From Omnitrophica WOR_2 bacterium RBG_13_41_10 (GTDB lineage Bacteria > Omnitrophota > Gorgyraeia > Gygaellales > Profunditerraquicolaceae), in contig MHGH01000021.1 in NCBI GenBank assembly GCA_001805465.1, positions 22,539 to 47,130 of the forward strand: DNA of 24,592 bases, written 5' to 3'. The notes under the pieces are model-generated. The model had not been told where the DNA came from. It searched no databases and was given only the letters and a program-made list of their open reading frames with translations. Positions 6,918-14,968 of the stretch are shown in pieces. Position numbers and translations under genes: made by a program. Numbering within the stretch: the stretch's first letter is position 1; each line of letters starts with the position of its first letter.

Positions 6918-8714
6918 TTACCACTCTATTCTTAAGCCGCCTTCTATCCATCTTCCGGGCTGGGGTATTCCTTCTATCTCTTGATATTCAACGTTGAATA
7001 AATTTGTAGCCCGAGAAAAAAGATGAAGTTTCTTATTTAAGTCATAGGAAAGATACGCATCCAAGAGAAACCATCCGCGGCGATTGGGCTTTTTTTTGTA
7101 TACTGCGCTAATGGTCTGGACGCCGAAAGGAAGTTTAAATTTTAAGGTATTATTCACTAAATGCTGAGTATAATTCTGTCCGTATTTGTAAAAGCAATCT
7201 TCCTTGTCGCTATCTTTGTTGATATAGGCATAGGCCAAATCAAAATAAATGTATGGGTTTAATTTAGTATTAAGGTAGGCTTCTGTCCCCCATACCCTAT
7301 CCTCTGTGATATTTTCCGCCTGCCACTTGGTATCTAAGGGCGTACGTTTTATCCAATCAATCATATCCTCTTCTTGCCTGAAAAAACAAGCTATGCCAGC
7401 GGAAAAGTCTTTCTCTTTATAATCGTATCCGGCTTGATAATTAAGCGATTTCTCCGCTGATAAAGAAGAATTGCCTATGGTGGTAGGGTCATTATAATAA
7501 AGCTCGGTAAAAGAAGGCAGGCGTATGTTTCTAGCTAATCCTAAACTAAAAGAGCTATTTAAAGAACAAAGGAATTTTAGGTTTGCCGAACCCGTGTATA
7601 TTTGATTAAAGCTATCGAAGTTATCGCTGCGAAAGGATGCCCCTAAAGAAATAAAAGAATTCAGTTCTTTAGCGGCATCAAAAAATATACTTTCGTGGTT
7701 GCGGACATGTTCGCCTAAGCTGGTGGAATTAATGCGCTCTTGGCCATACTCTAGCCCTAGGCCTAGATTGCCAAAATAAGTTTCTTTTTGAAAATATATC
7801 TTCGGGGTAAACATATCGGTCGAGTGATGAGCCAGATAACTGCTGCGTTGCATGGTTTTATCTAAGACAAATTTATCATAATGCCTGCGCCAGATAAAAT
7901 CCGGCCTGATCATAAAACCATTTTTATCTAATTTTAACCCGCTAGCCAATAGAATTGTCTTTGTCCATTCGCGAGATGGGTAACCCAATCCGGGGGTATA
8001 AAAATCATAGGCGCCGAATTCTTTTTCCTGATACCCTAAATTTAAATTGAATTCACCGTCAGGAATTGCTACAAAAGAAGCAAACGAAGCAGTAATTTTC
8101 TTAAAATCGGTATCGTACCTAAAACCTCCCGATTCTTTTCTTTCCAGAGAAAACCTTATTCCTGAATTATCATTATTATTGCTGATACCGGCAAGTATAG
8201 ATGTGGTATCATATTGCCCACCGCCTAACTCCAAAATGCATTTTTTTTCATCGGGCTTTTTACTAATTATATTTACTGCCCCTCCTATGGTATCCGGGCC
8301 TAATAAAGAAGAAGCTGCACCCGGTATCACTTCTATCCTCTCTATGTCCAGGCCCGTTAGAGGGATATCGCAATTATGGTGACCGGTCTGCGGATCATTA
8401 AGGCGCTGGCCGTCCATTAAAAGCAATACCCCTTGAAAATTAGAGCCTCTTAGGGAAAAATCCGATTGAATTCCTGAATTGAGGGAACGGCTTTGTAAGT
8501 CTATAGGTAACAAACTTAATGTTTCTAACGGCGAAGTCAAAATAAGTTCCTGAATATCATTTTCTTTTAAGGAATAGGTTTTTGTAAGCCAGATGTTATT
8601 TTTAATCACGACAATGGGTTCTAATGTCAAATTGATATCTTCTTCTGAAGCAAAAAGAAAAGTTGTATTGAATAGCATAAGGGTAAGGAAAAAAGCAAAT
8701 TTAGGGTGAGGCAT
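6918..8714 (-). CDS. TonB-dependent outer-membrane receptor (BtuB-like)
   Basis: This 598-residue protein is an outer-membrane gated channel for a chelate such as a cobamide or siderophore. A signal peptide covers residues 1-23. A TonB-box-like LEPIVVI sits at 31-37. The plug domain (about 45-155) carries FSLRGSNFQGVLLLMDG, ERIEVIPG and IGGAVNIIS. The rest consists of alternating beta strands, ending in the terminal aromatic RIEW that marks outer-membrane barrels. The family resemblance is to BtuB, but no ligand can be deduced. The strong promoter places transcription start at the A of the ATG, and no Shine-Dalgarno exists. The receptor proves a diderm envelope; TonB and ExbBD are not in the window. 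Confidence 0.93.
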   Translation of the reverse strand: MPHPKFAFFLTLMLFNTTFLFASEEDINLTLEPIVVIKNNIWLTKTYSLKENDIQELILTSPLETLSLLPIDLQSRSLNSGIQSDFSLRGSNFQGVLLLMDGQRLNDPQTGHHNCDIPLTGLDIERIEVIPGAASSLLGPDTIGGAVNIISKKPDEKKCILELGGGQYDTTSILAGISNNNDNSGIRFSLERKESGGFRYDTDFKKITASFASFVAIPDGEFNLNLGYQEKEFGAYDFYTPGLGYPSREWTKTILLASGLKLDKNGFMIRPDFIWRRHYDKFVLDKTMQRSSYLAHHSTDMFTPKIYFQKETYFGNLGLGLEYGQERINSTSLGEHVRNHESIFFDAAKELNSFISLGASFRSDNFDSFNQIYTGSANLKFLCSLNSSFSLGLARNIRLPSFTELYYNDPTTIGNSSLSAEKSLNYQAGYDYKEKDFSAGIACFFRQEEDMIDWIKRTPLDTKWQAENITEDRVWGTEAYLNTKLNPYIYFDLAYAYINKDSDKEDCFYKYGQNYTQHLVNNTLKFKLPFGVQTISAVYKKKPNRRGWFLLDAYLSYDLNKKLHLFSRATNLFNVEYQEIEGIPQPGRWIEGGLRIEW

Positions 8715-8720
8715 AATAAA

Positions 8721-8748
8721 ATTATAGATTATGCGGATAGTTTGTCAA
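8721..8748 (-). promoter_or_regulatory. Consensus promoter of the TonB-dependent receptor gene
   Basis: On the minus strand TTGACA (8743-8748) and TATAAT (8721-8726) are 16 bases apart, a full match to the housekeeping consensus. Only six bases separate the -10 box from the ATG at 8714, so the expected transcription start coincides with the start codon and the mRNA would be leaderless. Confidence 0.88.
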
Positions 8749-8798
8749 CTTATAATTATTTTTTGGTTTACATTTCGGCGGGGCGGCGAAGGAAGAAA

Positions 8799-9758
8799 TT
8801 ACCTACAATGGACTATATCTGCGGCCATAATCTTCTCTATAAGGCCGCTGTCGCAACGGACTAATAAGCCTCCGTCAGTATCTATATCTATTGCTTGGCC
8901 TTCGAGGTGGGTTTTTTGATAGTTAACCTTGATACGCTTACCTAAGGTAGCACTATTCAGGCGCCATTTTTCAATAATATGCTGGCCTCCTTTTTGCTGA
9001 AAGATAATATAGTTGGTTTCTATGCTACGTAATATATCCTGAATGAGGCTTAGGCGGCCTACTTCTTCTTTTGCCTCTTCTTTTAGGGAGGTAGCGCCTT
9101 CTACCAGGGACTTTTTATCATTATTGACATTTAAACCAATCCCTATAACTACGAAATGCGTAATATCCATTTCTGCGTTCAGCTCAGTTAAGATTCCCCC
9201 TACTTTTTTATTATGTATCAAAAGATCATTCGGCCACTTTATCTTGGTATCGAGGCCTATCTGGCTTTTTATCGCCTCAAGGATACTTACCGCACAAAGC
9301 AGCGTAAGTAAAGGCGTAGAATTAGGCAAGATATCCGGCCTTAAAATAATCGATAAATAAATGCCTTTATATTTCGGGGAAAACCAGCATCTCGCCATCC
9401 TGCCCCTGCCTTTAGTCTGGGTTTCTGCTACTACTATTGTTCCTTCGGGTGAACCTTTTATGCCTAATCCCGTAGCAATATCCATAGTGGAAGAAACCGC
9501 ATCAAAATAATAAATCTTTTTACCCATAAATTTACTATTAAGATGTTGGCTAATCTCAAGAGGAAAGAGCCTATCCGGAGAAGAAACAAGCTTATAACCT
9601 AAGTGCGGCACTGCCACAATATGATATCCTGTATCCCGTAATTCTTGGATATGTTTCCATAATGCCTGACGGCTTACTCCTAAGGAATGGCTTATCTGAT
9701 CACCAGAGACATAATTTGGTTTTCTTTTTAAAAACTCCAATATTTTTTCTTCTAACAT
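8799..9758 (-). CDS. birA: Bifunctional biotin-protein ligase / biotin operon repressor
   Basis: BirA activates biotin to biotinyl-AMP and transfers it to acceptor lysines of biotin carriers; the long form also represses biotin genes. The 319-residue protein has an N-terminal winged helix (residues 1-60, with VSRQALWKHIQEL as recognition region). The catalytic domain contains GRGRMAR (117-123), the biotinyl-AMP loop, and KWPNDLL (174-180) followed by KKVGGIL. The small SH3-like domain occupies the C-terminus. It is the last gene of the sulfur operon, 5 bases after iscU. No biotin synthesis genes are in the window. Confidence 0.95.
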   Translation of the reverse strand: MLEEKILEFLKRKPNYVSGDQISHSLGVSRQALWKHIQELRDTGYHIVAVPHLGYKLVSSPDRLFPLEISQHLNSKFMGKKIYYFDAVSSTMDIATGLGIKGSPEGTIVVAETQTKGRGRMARCWFSPKYKGIYLSIILRPDILPNSTPLLTLLCAVSILEAIKSQIGLDTKIKWPNDLLIHNKKVGGILTELNAEMDITHFVVIGIGLNVNNDKKSLVEGATSLKEEAKEEVGRLSLIQDILRSIETNYIIFQQKGGQHIIEKWRLNSATLGKRIKVNYQKTHLEGQAIDIDTDGGLLVRCDSGLIEKIMAADIVHCR

Positions 9759-9763
9759 ATTGA

Positions 9764-10147
9764 TTACGGTGTTTTTGAAATATTCTTCTGATAATCCTCA
9801 AGGGCTGCCTTTAATGCCTGTTCCGCTAAAACCGAACAATGCATCTTTATCGGCGGAAGGCCCCCTAATGCCTCTGCCACTACTTTATTGGAAATATCTA
9901 AGGCCTCTTTAGTAGTCTTACCTTTTACCATTTCCGTAACCATGGAACTGGTGGCTATAGCTGCTCCACAGCCGAAAGTTTTAAACTTTGCATCTATAAT
10001 TATTCCGTCTTTAACTTTTATGTAAAGTGCCATTACGTCTCCACAGATAGGATTGCCTACCCTGCCTATGCCATCGGGATCTTTGATTTCACCGACATTA
10101 CGCGGGTGCATAAAATGATCCATAACTTTTTCGCTGTAATTTTCCAT
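9764..10147 (-). CDS. iscU: Iron-sulfur cluster scaffold IscU/NifU N-terminal type
   Basis: This 127-residue scaffold receives persulfide sulfur from the adjacent desulfurase and builds [2Fe-2S] and [4Fe-4S] clusters. The three cluster cysteines are Cys35 (NPICGDVM, with the regulatory Asp37), Cys60 (FGCGAAIATSS) and Cys104 (KMHCSVLAEQ). The Lys before HC is replaced by the pattern KMHC, and the chaperone-binding LPPVK loop appears as LPPIK (97-101). Length is that of stand-alone IscU, with no fused Nfu or ferredoxin domain; an Nfu domain is encoded separately in the same operon. The start follows the iscS stop directly. No HscA or HscB is nearby, as in MIS-type or NifSU-type systems. Confidence 0.95.
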   Translation of the reverse strand: MENYSEKVMDHFMHPRNVGEIKDPDGIGRVGNPICGDVMALYIKVKDGIIIDAKFKTFGCGAAIATSSMVTEMVKGKTTKEALDISNKVVAEALGGLPPIKMHCSVLAEQALKAALEDYQKNISKTP

Positions 10148-11314
10148 TTATTTTGCCTCTTTATATAATGGGGACATCAGGCGTAATTTTTGCACAATTT
10201 TTGGCAGGACACCTAGGAGATAATCGATATCACTCTCTTTGGTATATCTACCTAAGGTTAACCTAAGAGATCCATGCGCTAATTCAGGGGGTTGCCCGAT
10301 TGCTAATAAAACGTGGGATGGCTCCAGGCTAGAAGAAGTGCAGGCAGAGCCAGTAGAAACAGCAATACCCTCTATATCTAAATTTAAGATTATGGACTCT
10401 CCCTCAATATATTCTATGGAAATATTTACATTGTTAGGAAGCCTCAAAGTAGGATGGCCATTAAGATAAGTATGCGGTATTTTTTCTTGTATCGTTTTTA
10501 TAAGCCTGTCCCGTAATTTAGATTGATCTTCCATCTCTTGCTTCATATTATCCTGGCAAAGCTCAACAGCCTTACCCAAACCTACAATCCCGGGTGTATT
10601 ATAGGTTGATGAGCGCCTATTTCTTTCCTGATCTCCGCCGTGTAAAAATCTTTCAATGCGTGTGCCTTTTCTTATATACAAAGCCCCTATTCCTTTAGGC
10701 CCGTAGAATTTATGCGCCGATAAAGATAAAAGGTCAACATTCAAATCATCTACCTTTACCGGGATATGCCCGACAGTCTGGACAGCGTCAGTATGAAAAT
10801 ATATTCCGTTTTCTCTGGCAATTTTACCTATTTCTGCGATTGGCTGTATAGTACCGATTTCGTTATTGGCATGCATTACTGAAATGAGAATGGTTTTTTC
10901 GGTAATAGCTTTTTTAATATCTTGCGGGTTAATTAAACCATATTTATCTGGCCCCACAAAGTTAACTTTAAAACCCCTGCTTTCTAAAAACTTACATGGT
11001 TCAATTATAGCATGATGCTCAATGGCGGTAGTAATAATATGGTTGCCTTTTTTCTGCATGGCATAGGCGATACCTTGGATGGCAAAGTTGTTGGATTCCG
11101 TGCCCCCTGAAGTAAAAACAATCTCTTGAGGTTGAGCTCCTAAAAATGCAGCGGTTTTTTCCCGCGCATCTTCAATTGCCTTTTTTGCCTCCTGGCCAAA
11201 AGAATGTATACTGGAAGGGTTACCGAATTTATCAAAGAAATACGGCTGCATTGCTTTGATAACTTCCGGATCAGTCGGTGTGGTAGCAGCATAATCTAAA
11301 TATATTTTTTTCAT
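10148..11314 (-). CDS. iscS: Cysteine desulfurase (IscS/NifS)
   Basis: This 388-residue PLP enzyme converts cysteine to alanine and a protein-bound persulfide that feeds Fe-S clusters, tRNA thiolation and other sulfur uses. The PLP lysine is Lys202 in SAHKFYGPKG. His100 lies in IEHHAI and the substrate-binding motif SGGTESNN is at 69-76. The mobile-loop catalytic cysteine is Cys325 in STGSACTSSSLEPSHVL, the class I (IscS/NifS) long-loop form. It directly precedes iscU and follows larE. It is the likely donor for IscU, and also a candidate donor for MnmA and LarE, both encoded in this window. Confidence 0.96.
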   Translation of the reverse strand: MKKIYLDYAATTPTDPEVIKAMQPYFFDKFGNPSSIHSFGQEAKKAIEDAREKTAAFLGAQPQEIVFTSGGTESNNFAIQGIAYAMQKKGNHIITTAIEHHAIIEPCKFLESRGFKVNFVGPDKYGLINPQDIKKAITEKTILISVMHANNEIGTIQPIAEIGKIARENGIYFHTDAVQTVGHIPVKVDDLNVDLLSLSAHKFYGPKGIGALYIRKGTRIERFLHGGDQERNRRSSTYNTPGIVGLGKAVELCQDNMKQEMEDQSKLRDRLIKTIQEKIPHTYLNGHPTLRLPNNVNISIEYIEGESIILNLDIEGIAVSTGSACTSSSLEPSHVLLAIGQPPELAHGSLRLTLGRYTKESDIDYLLGVLPKIVQKLRLMSPLYKEAK

Positions 11315-11317
11315 ACC

Positions 11318-12115
11318 TTAGGCCTTCTTTAAAACTTCGTTCATGCTTCCTGTACGGTATCCTTCTAAATCCAAAGTAACATAATTATAACCTAGCTGCT
11401 TCATTTTTCTAGTAATTAAGCCTCTTTTTTGAACAGCCAAGAGGATATCTTTAGGAGTCATTTCCAAACGGCAAAGGCCGTTATAATGCCTTAAGCGCAC
11501 TTGGATAAAGCCCTGTCTTTTTAAAAATGCTTCTGCTTGGTTAATTTTATTTAAAAGGGGTACGGATATTTTTTCACCATAAGCAATCCGGGAAGCCAGA
11601 CACGCCAATGCCGGCTTATTCCAAGTAGGCAGCTTAAGCCGTTTACTAATTTTTCTGATATCTGCTTTAGTAAATCCCGCCTCTGCTAAGGGAGAGCGAA
11701 TACCTAATTCTTTTTTGGCGATACTGCCAGGCCGAAAATCATTATTATCTGAAAGGTTGGTGGCATCTATGACAAACTTTATATTTTTTTTCTTAGCAAT
11801 TTCTTTTAGCCTGCGAAAAAGCTCTTTTTTGCAGAAATAACAACGATTGCTTCTGTTGACAATAAATTGCCTATTTTTTAATTCGCATGTTTTAATAACC
11901 CGCTGTTTTACTCCCAGATTCCTCGCCATAATTTTAGAAAAAATAAGCTCATCTTGAGGATAAGTAGGAGAAACTGCCGTTACTGCTAAAACTTCGCCAC
12001 CTAAGACATCCCGCGCAAGCTTTAAAAGCAAAGTACTATCTACTCCGCCGGAATAGGCAATTAATACCGACCCCATTTTCTTTAATATTTTTTTTATTTT
12101 TTGGAGCTTATTCAT
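11318..12115 (-). CDS. larE: LarE-like ATP-dependent sulfur transferase
   Basis: LarE-family PP-loop proteins adenylate a carboxylate and replace it with a thiol; the founding member makes the nickel-pincer cofactor of lactate racemase. This 265-residue protein has the PP-loop YSGGVDS (21-27). It also has a CxxC pair Cys92/Cys95 (NRCYFCKKELF) and Cys172 in ACLASRIAYG, the position of the sacrificial cysteine in Lactiplantibacillus. Three cysteines match the layout reported for [4Fe-4S]-dependent LarE proteins, so cluster-based, non-sacrificial sulfur transfer is plausible. LarA, LarB and LarC are absent here. Placed between the homocysteine enzyme pair and iscS, it may serve a different substrate. 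The start abuts the preceding stop. Confidence 0.85.
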   Translation of the reverse strand: MNKLQKIKKILKKMGSVLIAYSGGVDSTLLLKLARDVLGGEVLAVTAVSPTYPQDELIFSKIMARNLGVKQRVIKTCELKNRQFIVNRSNRCYFCKKELFRRLKEIAKKKNIKFVIDATNLSDNNDFRPGSIAKKELGIRSPLAEAGFTKADIRKISKRLKLPTWNKPALACLASRIAYGEKISVPLLNKINQAEAFLKRQGFIQVRLRHYNGLCRLEMTPKDILLAVQKRGLITRKMKQLGYNYVTLDLEGYRTGSMNEVLKKA

Positions 12116-12523
12116 TTAGAAATGGACTTCCATGGCACGGGTAGGGCAGACCTTTACGCAGAGTTCACAGGCAATACATTTATTTTCATAAAAATGCACT
12201 TTGCGTGTCAGCGGTTCTACTACCAAAGCCCCGACAGGACAAATTGGCACGCATACGCCGCAGTCAGTACATTTGGCTTCGTTGCGGATAACATCCTGGC
12301 TTAAGGGTTGAATTTTAACTCCGCAGGATTCTAGGTATTCCATGCTTTTCTTAAAATTTTTATCTTCGCCGGTTAGCTCCAAGACCATCAGGCCTTCCTC
12401 TTGAGGAGTAACATAGGCCTTGAGGATATTAAACTGGAGGTCGTATTCTTTTACCAATTTATAAACAATAGGTTGGTCCACCAGGCGATGGGGAAAATGT
12501 AAAACAATTTTTTTAGAGGTCAT
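12116..12523 (-). CDS. NIL-domain 2x[4Fe-4S] ferredoxin (homocysteine synthesis partner)
   Basis: This 135-residue protein consists of an N-terminal NIL domain (residues 1-75, as in the C-terminal region of the methionine transporter ATPase MetN) and a two-cluster ferredoxin. Cluster ligands are Cys85, 88, 91, 95 (CTDCGVCVPICP) and Cys116, 119, 122, 126 (CIACELCVKVCP). It is the counterpart of the methanogen protein MA1822, which works with the DUF39 protein in making homocysteine from aspartate semialdehyde and sulfide. The adjacent upstream gene here is a DUF39 protein, which strongly supports that pairing. It likely supplies electrons to reduce an intermediate persulfide or thioaldehyde. 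A good AGGAGA ribosome site precedes the ATG. Confidence 0.9.
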   Translation of the reverse strand: MTSKKIVLHFPHRLVDQPIVYKLVKEYDLQFNILKAYVTPQEEGLMVLELTGEDKNFKKSMEYLESCGVKIQPLSQDVIRNEAKCTDCGVCVPICPVGALVVEPLTRKVHFYENKCIACELCVKVCPTRAMEVHF

Positions 12524-12537
12524 CTCTATCTAATCTC

Positions 12538-13740
12538 CTAATCTAACGGTCTTTCTTTTAAAGGCCTTAAGGCATACCCTGATTCTGCGCCCGGCAAACT
12601 AGCTACGGCTTCAGTTAAAAGAAAATCTCCTTTTTTAATCCAGGATTTTAATTCCTCGGCAATCTGCCTGGCCTTGGAATAACTGGATAAATTACCTGTT
12701 GGCACATCCTTACCCTGGATACTAATCTTACCGGATTTCAGTTGGGCATAATTTACCTCACCCAGACTCCCGGGAACCATCGCTGGATAAGCAGAACTAT
12801 AATCCACGATTTGGGTATATATTTCTTCATCTTTGGCTGCAGCAAATTTAATGACCTCTTCGTCTAATACAGGGATAGGAACACCTATACCCACGGTTAA
12901 AGTAACACCATACCCAAGCATACTTGTCCCCATAAGCCAATCGGATTTCATTTGTTTTAAGTCACCGATTACCGCAATGGTGCCTGCTGGCATCGCTGGT
13001 ATGCCGTTATCTTTTCTTTTGACACCGGGATTATGCTGTGTGCCCTGCCAAGCAACATAACCTATGCCGCCTCCTAAGAAAATCTTTGTGCCTATACCAA
13101 TGGTTTTATAATAAGGATCCTTTAAAAGCGGAGAAAGTTGCCCTGCTGAACAATAATTTGCATTACCCAGCTTTGGCTTTAATACGCCCATATAGGTATA
13201 GATTATTTTGTCCGATAAATTTACCGCTACGTTATAATTTTGATAGCAATTGCGGATATTAAATAATACTGCTTCATTTAAATCTTTGATATTAATAAAG
13301 GTCTCTAGCTTCTTACGCGGATAACAATCAGTGCCGTAGGCCGTGGCTTCTAAGCGTATATCTTTACCTGCGACTAACTCTTGAATTACATGTCCGCCGC
13401 CGTATTTAAATTCACCGGGAAAAACTTTATTTTGTGGGTCGTCATCGGGTAAAGCAGTTACGCCTAAGTAAACATCTACTGCAGCAAATCCACAGTAAAG
13501 AGGCACACCATTAAACTTACAGCTTCCTCCCCCTAATTTTATTCTGGGTTTGGAGTGTCCTATATTAAAATAAGCCCCGGAGGAACACATCGGGCCAAAG
13601 GTAGCGGTAGTCACGACATCTACTTCTTCGCTAGCCTTCTTAATGCCTTTTTTTTGGACTAGCTCAATAATTTCTTCGGCAGTTGCCACCACTGCCTGGC
13701 CTTTTTTAATTTTTTCATTTATTTCTTTTATTGTTCTCAT
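12538..13740 (-). CDS. DUF39 (HcyBio) homocysteine biosynthesis enzyme
   Basis: This 400-residue protein matches the DUF39 family, the methanogen MA1821-type enzyme for reductive sulfuration of aspartate semialdehyde to homocysteine with sulfide. The family core is seen as ATFGPMCSSGA (Cys52), LGGGSCKFNGVPLYCG (residues 69-84) and EATAYGTDCYPRK (Cys139). The last lies near the position of the second essential cysteine reported for MA1821; Cys52 corresponds to the first. There is no C-terminal CBS domain, unlike the longer methanogen forms. The NIL/ferredoxin partner is 14 bases downstream. Together with CysK it suggests that sulfide is the main sulfur source. Transsulfuration and MetY-type genes are not in the window. 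Confidence 0.92.
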   Translation of the reverse strand: MRTIKEINEKIKKGQAVVATAEEIIELVQKKGIKKASEEVDVVTTATFGPMCSSGAYFNIGHSKPRIKLGGGSCKFNGVPLYCGFAAVDVYLGVTALPDDDPQNKVFPGEFKYGGGHVIQELVAGKDIRLEATAYGTDCYPRKKLETFINIKDLNEAVLFNIRNCYQNYNVAVNLSDKIIYTYMGVLKPKLGNANYCSAGQLSPLLKDPYYKTIGIGTKIFLGGGIGYVAWQGTQHNPGVKRKDNGIPAMPAGTIAVIGDLKQMKSDWLMGTSMLGYGVTLTVGIGVPIPVLDEEVIKFAAAKDEEIYTQIVDYSSAYPAMVPGSLGEVNYAQLKSGKISIQGKDVPTGNLSSYSKARQIAEELKSWIKKGDFLLTEAVASLPGAESGYALRPLKERPLD

Positions 13741-13753
13741 CAGTATTACCTCT

Positions 13754-13975
13754 TTATATAGAAATAACTTCTTTTATCTCGGGTATCTCTTCTTTTAACA
13801 ACCTTTCAATCCCCATCTTTAAAGTCATTTGGCTCATCGGGCAACAGCCGCAGGCGCCGGTAAGTTTTAATTTTACTACACCTTCATCCGATACATCTAT
13901 TAATTCTACGTTGCCTCCGTCGGCAACCAGCATAGGCCTAATTTTCTCTAATGCCTCTTCTATTTTCTCTTTCAT
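13754..13975 (-). CDS. Nfu-type Fe-S carrier (NifU C-terminal domain)
   Basis: This 73-residue protein is the stand-alone Nfu domain, which binds a [4Fe-4S] cluster at a dimer interface and delivers it to target enzymes. The cluster motif is the CxxC Cys42/Cys45 in TGACGCCPMS, preceded by VADGGNVELIDV (residues 17-28). The length is that of the bare domain, with no A-type or IscU fusion. The ribosome binding site AAGGAG is strong. It lies between cysK and the DUF39 gene, in the same operon as iscS and iscU but separated from them by four genes. Likely clients in the operon are the NIL/ferredoxin and LarE. Confidence 0.93.
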   Translation of the reverse strand: MKEKIEEALEKIRPMLVADGGNVELIDVSDEGVVKLKLTGACGCCPMSQMTLKMGIERLLKEEIPEIKEVISI

Positions 13976-13991
13976 AAAAATCTCCTTATTT

Positions 13992-14915
13992 TTAAATAAA
14001 CAATTCTGTGCTGCTGTATCTTTCTCCTGTGTCCGGCAATATCACTATAACGAGTTTGCCTTTATTTTCTTTACGTCTGGCTACTTCCACTGCCGCAAAG
14101 GTAGCTGCTCCAGAAGAAATGCCTACTAAAATCCCCTCCTCTTTGGCTAATCTTCTGGCTGTCCGGGTTGCATCTTCATTAGAAACTTGAATTATTTCAT
14201 CAATGATTTTTGTATTTAGGACCCCTGGTACAAAACCTGCTCCAATGCCTTGAATTTTATGCGCACCCGGCTTACCCCCGCTTAAAACAGGAGAATCCCT
14301 AGGCTCAACCGCAATGGCGCAAAACGACGGTTTCCTTTTTTTAATCACCTCAGCTACGCCTGTAATTGTACCACCAGTTCCTACGCCTGCAACTAAAATA
14401 TCTACCTTGCCTTCGGTATCGTCCCAGATTTCCTCGGCAGTGGTACGACGATGTACCTCGGGATTCGCCGGATTCTTAAATTGCTGTGGTATAAAATAGC
14501 GGCTGTCTTTTTTAGCTAATTCTTCTGCCCTTTTAACTGCACCGCTCATCCCTTCGGAAGCCGGAGTAAGTATAAGCTCAGCGCCAAATGCGCTTAAAAG
14601 TTTTCTACGTTCTATACTCATGGTTTCAGGCATAGTTAAGACTAATTTATAGCCCTTCACCACGCAGACAAAGGCAAGGGCAATACCGGTATTTCCCGAA
14701 GTGGGTTCTAAGATTATGGTTTCCTTTTTTATTTTGCCTTCCTTTTCTGCCGCCTCAATCATACTCAAACCGATTCTATCTTTAACCGAAGAGCAGGGAT
14801 TGAAGAATTCTAATTTCGCAACTACACTAGCAACGCAATCTTGGGTTAATCTATTTAAGCGCACCAAAGGCGTATGGCCAATAAGTTCTGTAATATTTTT
14901 GGCTATTTTTGACAT
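13992..14915 (-). CDS. cysK: Cysteine synthase (O-acetylserine sulfhydrylase)
   Basis: This 307-residue PLP enzyme makes cysteine from O-acetylserine and sulfide. The PLP lysine is Lys45 in SSVKDRIG. The substrate loop PTSGNTG is at 71-77 and the phosphate-binding loop GVGTGGTITG is near residues 178-187. GEHYSS-type cystathionine-synthase extensions are missing, and length is that of CysK/CysM. No cysE is present. A predicted extended -10 promoter lies upstream at 14951-14959, so the gene can be transcribed independently of thi4. GAGG precedes the ATG. It provides the cysteine consumed by the desulfurase encoded further down the same operon. Confidence 0.95.
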   Translation of the reverse strand: MSKIAKNITELIGHTPLVRLNRLTQDCVASVVAKLEFFNPCSSVKDRIGLSMIEAAEKEGKIKKETIILEPTSGNTGIALAFVCVVKGYKLVLTMPETMSIERRKLLSAFGAELILTPASEGMSGAVKRAEELAKKDSRYFIPQQFKNPANPEVHRRTTAEEIWDDTEGKVDILVAGVGTGGTITGVAEVIKKRKPSFCAIAVEPRDSPVLSGGKPGAHKIQGIGAGFVPGVLNTKIIDEIIQVSNEDATRTARRLAKEEGILVGISSGAATFAAVEVARRKENKGKLVIVILPDTGERYSSTELFI

Positions 14916-14950
14916 TTAACCTCATTTTTTCTCAATCAACTACAGGATTA

Positions 14951-14959
14951 ATTATAACA
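14951..14959 (-). promoter_or_regulatory. Extended -10 promoter of cysK
   Basis: The minus strand reads TG-T-TATAAT in the 53-base gap between thi4 and cysK. The -35 region is weak. The predicted start lies about 29 bases before the cysK ATG, leaving room for the GAGG ribosome site. It could give internal initiation within the sulfur operon. Confidence 0.5.
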
Positions 14960-14968
14960 TCATCGATT

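Noticed and set aside
6853..6951. Longer start for the CIA30-like protein at 6951
   Set aside because: It overlaps the receptor gene, has no ribosome site and would bury the signal peptide; the ATG at 6852 follows AAAGGAGG.
8774..8790. GC-rich imperfect inverted repeat after birA, considered as a terminator
   Set aside because: Only 4 pairs, a G-G mismatch and 2 more pairs with no T-run; too weak to call.
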